Positions 56,455-64,000 of a stretch of DNA of 64,000 bases are shown piece by piece; the stretch's first letter is position 1, and the number at the start of each line of letters is the position of its first letter. Source of the stretch: Linyphia triangularis. Lineage: Eukaryota > Arthropoda > Arachnida > Araneae > Linyphiidae. Below the pieces are notes generated by a model. That model had not been told where the DNA came from, did not search any database, and saw only the letters and a list, made by a program, of their open reading frames with translations. The DNA lies in contig OZ021732.1 in the NCBI GenBank assembly GCA_963978545.1, forward strand, positions 63,216,714 to 63,280,713, in the 5' to 3' direction. The position numbers and the translations under genes were made by a program.

Positions 56455-57918
56455 GTGAGTGTTAGCGAGCACGGGAAGGAGCCCCCGTGTTTATTAAAAA
56501 AAATTAATCACTGATAAACTCACCTGAGTGAAAATATGATAATTCCTGAAAGTTTATTTACCTATTAAACAGTCACTCAAATACCATTATTATATACAGA
56601 AAATATTTTTACTTAAGAATACATATTAAAAAAGTATGAAGGAATTGTTCAAGATTTTTTTTTATCTGAATAGAGTTGCTAAAGATTTCTTTAACTAAAC
56701 ATGTTTGATTATTTTCTAGTTTGTGATTGTAGCTGAAACTATTTTTATGATAAAAAATTATGTATACCAGATATTACAGTGTTTTTGAACACTATACGTT
56801 AATAACATCAATTATGGATTGTATAAAAGGGTTAGATATCTATCTCACATTTTCCTATCAATATTACTTGTTTTTATTTTTAAACATGTGCCCAAGAAAA
56901 ATATTATACTTTTCGCTAAGTTTTAAGTGTTTTACTAAAAAGCTGTTTAATTAATGTAAACGCACTGTGATCGAATACTTAAAAATAAATTAGAATTAGA
57001 ATAATTTCCATTGCGAATAAATTATATTTTAATAACAATTAGTGCTTTTATATTAATCTCAAAATTTTTAAAAAAGTATAAATTTAGCGAATAAGGTATT
57101 TGGATTGGATATGAATAAAAGTTGTGATTTTACATGTTTTGAATACATTAAATAACAAAAAAATATCATCTAATCAACAAACCTGATAACAATTTTGGAA
57201 ACAAAAGTCCTTTTAAAACAGTACTTAACAAGTTAGAGTGTAAAATTAATCTGAATTCAGTGCAATAGGTTCAAACATATCAAGTGAGATTATTTCGAAA
57301 AAACTCTAGTCTAGTGGCCTATAGGGGTTCCTCCCAAAAATCCCAATTTCGTTCATTATGTTCAAGTACCCGAAGTAAATTACATGCGGCCGCTTAATGA
57401 GAAACATTAGATTTCATCTTTTTTTGGGCTGACCATTTTACTTGGTGGTTTTTGTTTCAACAATATCTAGTTGTTTTTTGGGAGATACTAGATTTGATTA
57501 ATAATGTTGCCTCCCTACATAAATGGTTAAGAAATATACCCTAGAGTCCGATAAGTAGGGGAAGGTGTAGCAACTCGGACCATACTGTTATTCAACTCTC
57601 TTTATGAAAATTATTGTAATTAGTGTATATTTCTTCAATAAATAACTTATAAAACCTACTGTTGATTATTTTAACAATGAAGGATTCTTGTGAATCATAA
57701 TAATCCATTTCCATTATAAAAATATATTTGCCTAATAATATATTTTGTATTATGACTTAGTTGATAAAAATATCGTTCGACATAGTAACTATTACCTTAG
57801 AAAATATTGTGGAGCTTTTAAAAATCCTCCTCTTAACCTAGAATCTGCAGCATGCTATTTAATTTGCACTATCATGGAGTTTTACCTTTAACCATGATCA
57901 ATTTTCGTTCTTTGATCA
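56455..57918. other. AT-rich noncoding stretch
   Basis: No gene recognised. A GC-richer spot at about 57300-57410 is unidentified. Confidence 0.45.
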
Positions 57919-57994
57919 GGTCAAAGGTACAGCATAGACCAATACCACAAGAAATCCGTTACTTCTGAAAATAGTCTCTTTTTTTTTTTTTTTT

Positions 57995-58396
57995 TTGATG
58001 ATCCAACAACGAGTGGTTCAGCTCAACCTGGAAACATTAACCCTCAGTGTAGCAGTTCAGATCTCGCAACTTTTTATTGTTATACTTGAAGCTCATACAA
58101 AAGCAAAACCAATAAAAATGCCAAATAGGCACCGGCCGAAAAGAAAATCTCGCATCCTGACTGATGCACCTAAAAACTTATTAAAGTTGAAAAATAAAAG
58201 CTGCATCTTAAAATCAAGACAAGGAGGCATGCAAACAAATCTCTTCTTAAAAAAGTATATAAAAAAACTCCCTCCCCCCCCCCCCCCAATTTCAGACAGC
58301 GATACCAAAATTTCTTCTGGAGAAAATGATTTTAATATGTCGGATGTATGTCGTGAATTAGATGACCATCAAGAATATGAGAAAGAAGACTTGTAA
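57995..58396 (+). pseudogene. Transposase C-terminal-like fragment
   Basis: 133 codons. The middle reads PKRKSRILTDAPKN, close to the RKSxILTDTPEK stretch seen in the tail of pogo/Tigger-family transposases. A poly-proline run (plus-strand C run near 58276) and an acidic Ser/Asp/Glu-rich tail ending DDHQEYEKEDL follow. Another frame just upstream reads DDPTTSGSAQPGNINPQ, suggesting a frameshift. No catalytic domain is present. Confidence 0.4.
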
Positions 58397-58828
58397 AAGA
58401 AAAATTTTATTCTTATTGAAATTTCATATAAAATAAATGTTAAATAATTATATACTTTTTTAAAGACATCTGTGAAATTAGTAATTATTCAGTGTTTGAA
58501 ATCCACTATTTGAAAAAAACAAACTTTTAGTAGCAAGTTTAAAGAAGAAAATTTGTATGATATTGATATAGAAGACATTGTGGATAAACTTCCAAACTCT
58601 ATTACTACTAGTGGAACTACTCGACAGTTACAATGTTGGCCATTTGCAGTAGACTTTTCATTATATAAAATTTAATAAACTTGCTGATACAAAACTTTTA
58701 AAATACTATAATTAACAACTTATTATGTCCGTATACATTTAAATTCCATTGATTATTCACACTGAATAAAATTAACTTTTCTTCATTGTTGTGTTGTTTA
58801 AATAACTGGTCAGAAGTACTATAACTCA

Positions 58829-58865
58829 TGGTCAAAGGTACAACTATATGTTGTACCTTTGACCA
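58829..58865. repeat. Perfect 16-bp hairpin
   Basis: TGGTCAAAGGTACAAC, loop TATAT, exact inverse at 58850-58865. Confidence 0.95.
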
Positions 58866-60689
58866 CAGTATAATTTTTTTTTAATTATATAAAAAAACAA
58901 TAAAAGTAGACATTGAAAAATTATATTTGATAACCCATACGATACAAATTAGAATAAAATAAGAAAATTGAATTTAGCTTTAGTACTTAATTTCAGAAAA
59001 TTAAAACTTTGCAAAGTGGTCAAAGGAGGAAAACTATATCCTACTAAATTGTGAAGAAAATTAAATAAAAACAATTTTAATGCGTCTGACACCAAATAAT
59101 TCTTTGGTAACAGAAAATAAATTTGAAGGGTAGTTTTTTTTTTTTTTTTGAAATATTTGCATTCATATCATTTCTTTAAATCTTTATCAACAATCACTTT
59201 TACAACAATCATTATTTATTATCCCTTTGAAACAGAATCGATTTCTTATTTTCTAGATGTTGCTCACCTGCCATTATCAAATGAAATATCAAAGTGAAAT
59301 TTATACTTCACTATCGTTTCAGACTATTAACTAAAAGAAATAATAAAATAATTTAGAATAAATACGCTAATTTTATTATTATAATCTTCGCTAAGGATTT
59401 CCAAGAAAACTTTTACCACTTCTAGAAGATTAATACTTCCATGCTTTAACTCTACCCTACACACCCAACACCAAAAGATAAGTATTCTAATACAGTCTTC
59501 AAATTATTACCATGGCAACCAGTCTTTTTCCTAGGATTAGAGATTCCGAGAAAATTCTTCCAACAGACTCAATTTTTCTGCAGCATCCAGGTAGACGCAA
59601 CGCTTCGCTGCTATTTCTGTTTCCATTAGCAGTACATAAGGCAGAGAAAATATGCTAAGATGTTGGACACTCGTGAAAACATTTGTCAGCGACGAAAGAA
59701 GATCAAGTCACGATTTGAATTTTTGTGAAAAGTCTGCTTCGAATTCCTTCCGTCATTTCGAGGCTATTCTCGAGTTTCCAAGAAGATTTTTCGAGCGGCT
59801 TATTCAAATACCAGAATTTTTATGTTGTATACTTTTACCTTTCCGCTGAAGCATTTTGATGAAAAATAACCAAATACGGCTGCTTTTCAACAGGTATATA
59901 TTAAAAAGACACATTTTTATAAATAGGTTATTTCTACAATGATTCTTACTACGCAATGTTTTAGATATTAACTTTTCGTATCGAGGAACATTATTAATAT
60001 GCATGTACTAATTTACATTTTAATAGTTGTTTAATAATTCAACAGGCAAATAAATAATTCACAAATACGTAACATAAACCGGGAAAAGTGTGATGATAAA
60101 AAAAATTTTCGTAGCCTATAAGAACCATTTTCGAAATTTATGAAACGAAGCAGTATTGTAAAGAAAAATAAATGACAGAGAAGTACTATTTCATTGACTT
60201 ACAAGTGTAACACACTAAGTCAGTTTTTTCAGTTTCGGATGCATTTACTTATTCAGAATAGATGCCCTCCACGAAAGTGAGTTTTCTAAAAATAAAAAAT
60301 AAAGCTATTTAATAAAATTTAAGTCATTAGAGATAACATTTTGTAAAAAATATTTTTTTTTTCTCTTCGTTTTGGAAAAGTTAGGTTTTTTTATATAGTG
60401 TTTCATTTATAAGACGATGATTTTGTATTTCTCATCCGGATTTAAACCAGCTTTTAAGTCACCGGTAGAATCTACCGCAAAAGTTCAAAGGTGTCCAGAA
60501 AACTTGAGATTATACTGTGAATATTTGATTTAAAGTATGTCTTAAAGAGAGAGATGCTATAACTATCGTAAACTTACTTGTTTCACACAGTCAGTATTCT
60601 AACAAATGTCACTTTATGATAAATATTATTTATTTATTTATTTATTTATTTTTTGTCAATAAAGAATATCAAATATATGTTATAACATA
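58866..60689. other. AT-rich noncoding stretch
   Basis: No supported gene. A short frame at 59652-59849 in a slightly GC-richer patch has no domain. (TTTA)n lies near 60625-60650. Confidence 0.45.
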
Positions 60690-61283
60690 CAGGTGGTTAT
60701 CAAAATAATGTAAAAACCTGTGAATAAAAGTGGCATTAAAGAATGCGCTTCGTAAGCATTAAAATATAATCTTAGCTACGAGTATGAAAAGTGGGAAAAA
60801 TGTTCAATACGAAAAGTATATATCATGGTATGCATGAGGTAGCTTTAGTGAAGTTGTATATGTCTCGGATTTTATTCTAAAGTGTAAAATGACAGACCTC
60901 ACAGACTTTCAAAGAGACCAAAGGGCCTGAGGCCTGACTAGCTGGAGAAAATGTGACCAAAACATCCCATCTTTTAGGCGTTTCTAGAGGTACGATGTGT
61001 AAAATCATGGCAGCGTACGCATTTAATGGCAAGACAAGCTCGGTAAAGCAAAATAGTGGGTGAAAGGAGAAGCTGAGTGAAAGAGACTGATGGGCTTTGA
61101 ATCTGATTGCCGTGTCTAAAAAGAAATGAAGAATTGCACAATATTCCTCTAAACACTCTTCAGCACTGGTATGATTCAATTTCTTGACGAATCCAAGCTG
61201 TATTACATGCCAAAGGTGGTTCTATGCCATATTAAGGATTCCTTATAAATCGAGAGCGTTTCCATTATTTTGTTAACCACCTG
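60690..61283 (+). mobile_element. Tc1/mariner deletion derivative
   Basis: Flanked by TA (60688-60689, 61284-61285). Terminal repeats start CAGGTGGTTA and match over about 26 bases with two mismatches (CAAAATAATG shared). The 594-bp length is about half that of a full Tc1 element. The start and end of the transposase are present but the catalytic middle is missing. Confidence 0.85.
60889..61240 (+). pseudogene. Tc1-type transposase, internally deleted
   Basis: ATG at 60889 begins MTDLTDFQRDQRA then hits a stop. The following sequence, across stops and frameshifts, retains helix-turn-helix-like text (RLxGxxVTKTxHLLGVSRGTM-type, recognisable at 60930-61000). The far end (about 61165-61240) resembles the family tail with QAVLHAKGG-type text read across frames. 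The DDE region is absent, so it is non-functional. Confidence 0.65.
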
Positions 61284-62084
61284 TATTTAAAATATAAATA
61301 TATAATTTTCAACAATCAACACTATACCAATCAACAATCTATTTTTGGGTAAATATTGTTGATAAATATATTTGTTGGGTATATATAAGCATGATAAAGC
61401 TTAAATGTTAACACTAAAAAGCTAAATACAAAGCTAATATTGAGTTAATTATTAAAATTGTGCTTAAACACTGACTAGGTATGAAAATAAATTGATTCTT
61501 AAGTGTAAATATTATGCATTTAATATACGTCATTTGAGATCCAAAACTATGATACTCATTTAACTATTGTCTCCTTTTCTTAATTGTATATTAAAAATAT
61601 ATTTGGAATGTATGTAAATTATAATATAAATAAATATGTGTTTTGATTAAAAACATATAAATTATTTTTTGTTAACCGTAAATTGCTTGAAATTATTATA
61701 TGTCTCTTTTTTATTTATCTTTTTAGTCTTAATATAAATTTTCATTTAACATTTAAGTATGAATTTTTATGTTCATTGTCAAATTCTACCTTGTAGAAGA
61801 ATAATGTTGAAATTAATAGTTTGAATTCGTCTTTAAAATGTTAATTATTATACAGTGTCCCTCATAAGTGATAATACACTTAAACATTCTACAATAATCT
61901 CTCTCTTTTGAAAAAAAAAAGAAAATATAACTTTATTTGTAATTATTTAAATGTGATTTTTCTTATTTGCAAAAAACACTTGTTCTGTTACTTATGAAAC
62001 ACATTGCAATAATTTTTTTTAAAACAATGCAATTCCAAAAGCGGTGTTTTTTAATATACAAGCAAATATGTGTTTAATAATAAC
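61284..62084. other. AT-rich noncoding stretch
   Basis: A weak pair of inverted CATAAGT motifs (about 61855-62005) may be a small MITE. Nothing firm. Confidence 0.4.
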
Positions 62085-62483
62085 AGAATGGACAATTCTC
62101 GCATTTTTTAAAAACGAGTGAAATTAGTTTATATTTATGAAGAATTTCTTTCTGATTAGAAATATTCAGACAAAAGTTATGTAAAAAAATTAGTAATTTA
62201 ATTATAAAGAAAAGTAAATGCCCGATAACCTCGTCCGATTGCAATCTGATCGAAAATATCCACTATAACTGTGATGTCAAAGCATCTTTTCGTTTCTATG
62301 GTTATCGTGAGGTTTCTGCCAAATTTTTGGTGTGTGTTTGATAGACAATTTGCGAAAAACTTGCAAAACTGGTTTCGGCAGCTGAGTTTCATGCCAAGTT
62401 GTTAAGGATGTAGTGACGTCACATTCGCTTTGGGCCGAATGGGTAGTTTTTCCCGCCAAACTTATCAAGTGAACTTAAGTTGC

Positions 62484-62520
<37 letters not shown>
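62085..62520 (+). repeat. Poly-A-tailed repeat R1, copy 2
   Basis: Matches the minus strand of 22605-23025. It ends with 32 consecutive A (62489-62520), as a retroposed sequence would. It carries the GTGACGTCAC palindrome (62413-62422). Origin is probably a SINE or truncated LINE; no tRNA-like promoter boxes were seen. Confidence 0.75.
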
Positions 62521-62521
<1 letters not shown>

Positions 62522-63297
62522 ACATATGAGCAGAATTTTTTTAGTTTATGGCCTTTCCGAACCATTTAGAATTGACTAAAATATATAAGAAAATACAAGA
62601 TTTATACATTGTCTAGATTCGGTACAAGTTTAAAATTTTTTCATTCACATGCAGTAAGGTATAAATAATAAAATAACCTCATCAGAAAGCAATCGAAAAC
62701 TGTTGATCAATCATCTTGATCAATTTTCAACACGTGCACAGCCTACCATTCTAACCATTAAATGTGAATCATTCTTCAATTTTGAACCCGGTAGGGTATG
62801 TGTCTGAAAACGTAACGATAAATTGGCCTAACATGTTATTTTTAAACTAAAGTTATCGGTGGTGTCAGCTGAAATAATTAAAAAAAGCCACAAAAAGGTT
62901 TAACACATTCTTTATTAATGAAATATGGATATAGAAAAAATATTTCCAAAGGTTATTTCCAGTTTTTACCCCTTATTTGAATAGGATTTGATTTAAAGTT
63001 GAAAAAGAATTATGGTTGTATGTTCTGTTTTGTAGATTACTAATTTGTGTGTACGTTAATTCATCTCGAGTGTTAAGATCGATGGATAGAAATTAGTTGA
63101 TTTTAGCTTGAACGTCTTTTTCCTCTAATAAAAGAAGTATAATTTTTATTTATGTTTTTATAGCTACAGACGTTTATTTTATGATAAATTGTACATAGTT
63201 GAATAATGGAAGTTTTTTGAATGATTAATGTAAAGCATTAAACTTTCTAATGCTAAATGATGCATTTTATAGTTGCATGTTATTAATTTTTTTGCTA

Positions 63298-63342
<45 letters not shown>

Positions 63343-63461
63343 CTAAAATGTATTTTAAATAAGATGAGTAAAATTTTACACATAATATAAACTTTCATAC
63401 GAAAAAATTTCTCATGCATATTTTTAATATATATCTCATTAATCATATCTCATGCATATAT
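62521..63461. other. AT-rich noncoding stretch
   Basis: Contains a (TA)n run at 63302-63340. Nothing else recognised. Confidence 0.5.
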
Positions 63462-63971
63462 TACAATTTCCCGTGCACGGAAATACTGACACCAGACACA
63501 GTTTGTAGCGAAACAGAGGGCGCTGTGTAGAGGAGTCGGCTGTTCAGGCGACGAGCCACGTCCGTCCTTACGATCGTTACGTTCGCTCCCTAATCGACGA
63601 TTAGACGACATGGAGTTCTGGTGATCTCCCCCTTCACGAATAAACCCTAGTTTCCTCCTTGACGGGATGAAACGTGGAAACGGCTGGTCCGGGCTTCACC
63701 TATTCTACATTGCAGCTTCTGCCCTGCGAAATAGCATCTTCTTAAACTCAATTGTTGAGATTCCGTGGTAGTGTTATCCCTTCTCTTTTTCAAATCAAGG
63801 CAGTTACGTCGTAGATGCCCTTCCCATTTGCAGTGCCAGCAAATGACCCTTGTCTTCCGATCCACGGCTACGGGATAGCTCCTCATCATTCTATCAATTT
63901 TGCTTTCAAGTTCTCGAAGCTTACTGGTGACAAGGTCAGAAGAATCCTCCCCTGATGCACCACACACATAT
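63462..63971 (-). pseudogene. Relic of a divergent gypsy element: end of gag and start of protease
   Basis: Minus strand, in element order. The gag C-terminus (63647-63971) has zinc knuckle CWHCKWEGHLRRNC and DRKTRVICW. The protease start (about 63462-63645) has TPCRLIVD, a stop, GANVTIVRTDVARRL, then SVSLQTVSG. It is clearly related to, but diverged from, 10560-11050. The catalytic Ser codon after Asp is TAG (63590-63592). Sequence stops matching after GKL near 63462. The upstream side of gag is cut by the LTR at 63972. Confidence 0.88.
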
Positions 63972-64000
63972 TGTTATGAATTTTTCCGCTGAGGCAATGA
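63972..64000 (-). mobile_element. Start of another LTR, cut by the window edge
   Basis: 29 bases identical to the terminus of the full element's LTR (TGTTATGAATTTTTCCGCTG and onward). It is inserted in gag coding sequence of the older relative, preceded by ATAT (63968-63971). It could be a solo LTR or a whole second copy. Confidence 0.9.

Larger units (their letters stand above)
57919..58865 (+). mobile_element. Pogo/Tigger-like transposon relic (tentative)
   Basis: Bounded by GGTCAAAGGTACA at 57919-57931 and by a perfect hairpin carrying the same motif (58829-58865). The interior encodes a decayed protein tail at 57995-58396. The terminal structure is not a clean inverted repeat, so the limits are provisional. 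Confidence 0.35.

Noticed and set aside
60877..61179. Minus-strand frame of 100 codons
   Set aside because: Antisense to the Tc1 transposase relic, which has TIRs and a TA duplication.

Overview
The window looks like gene-poor, AT-rich nuclear DNA of an animal, most probably an arthropod and possibly a spider. The basis is the very high A+T content, long poly-A/T tracts, large AT microsatellites, and transposon families of kinds common in arthropods (Ty3/gypsy, Tc1/mariner, mariner, long-TIR DNA transposons). Species cannot be settled from the sequence alone. There is no bacterial-style operon, no tRNA or rRNA gene, and no complete host gene. Most short ORFs here are chance or lie inside repeats.

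The only intact coding unit is a 6,035-bp Ty3/gypsy LTR retrotransposon on the minus strand (6694-12728). It has two 467-bp LTRs differing at one base, a tRNA-Leu-type primer binding site, a polypurine tract, an open gag and an open pol (protease, reverse transcriptase, RNase H, integrase, GPY/F). Gag and pol are joined by a textbook -1 slippery heptamer. It sits inside a (TA)n microsatellite. Each LTR carries two perfect three-unit heat-shock elements upstream of a TATA box. A divergent solo LTR lies at 21964-22406. At the right edge (63462-64000) an older decayed relative is interrupted by the start of another LTR. All three insertions are at ATAT.

Other regions: a long-TIR DNA transposon (3843-5310); a foldback element (19265-19441); a poly-A-tailed repeat present twice in opposite orientation (22605-23025, 62085-62520); an AT minisatellite (25050-25420); a C-rich open frame of unknown identity (29066-29512); a (TTTA)n array (30512-30756); a decayed transposase gene flanked by long inverted repeats (34402-37747); two candidate spliced exons (44421-44573, 56287-56454); foldback elements at 42414-42570 and 45850-46245; a 480-bp tandem duplication (50233-51192); MITE-like elements (51721-52030, 53049-53644); mariner fragments (53684-54180); a pogo/Tigger-like relic (57919-58865); and a Tc1-type deletion derivative (60690-61283).

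The retrotransposon parts form one working plan. The LTR gives the promoter and poly(A) signal, the primer site and polypurine tract serve reverse transcription, frameshifting sets the Gag:Pol ratio, and integrase places the copy at ATAT. The other elements are fragments or non-autonomous forms with no obvious cooperation.
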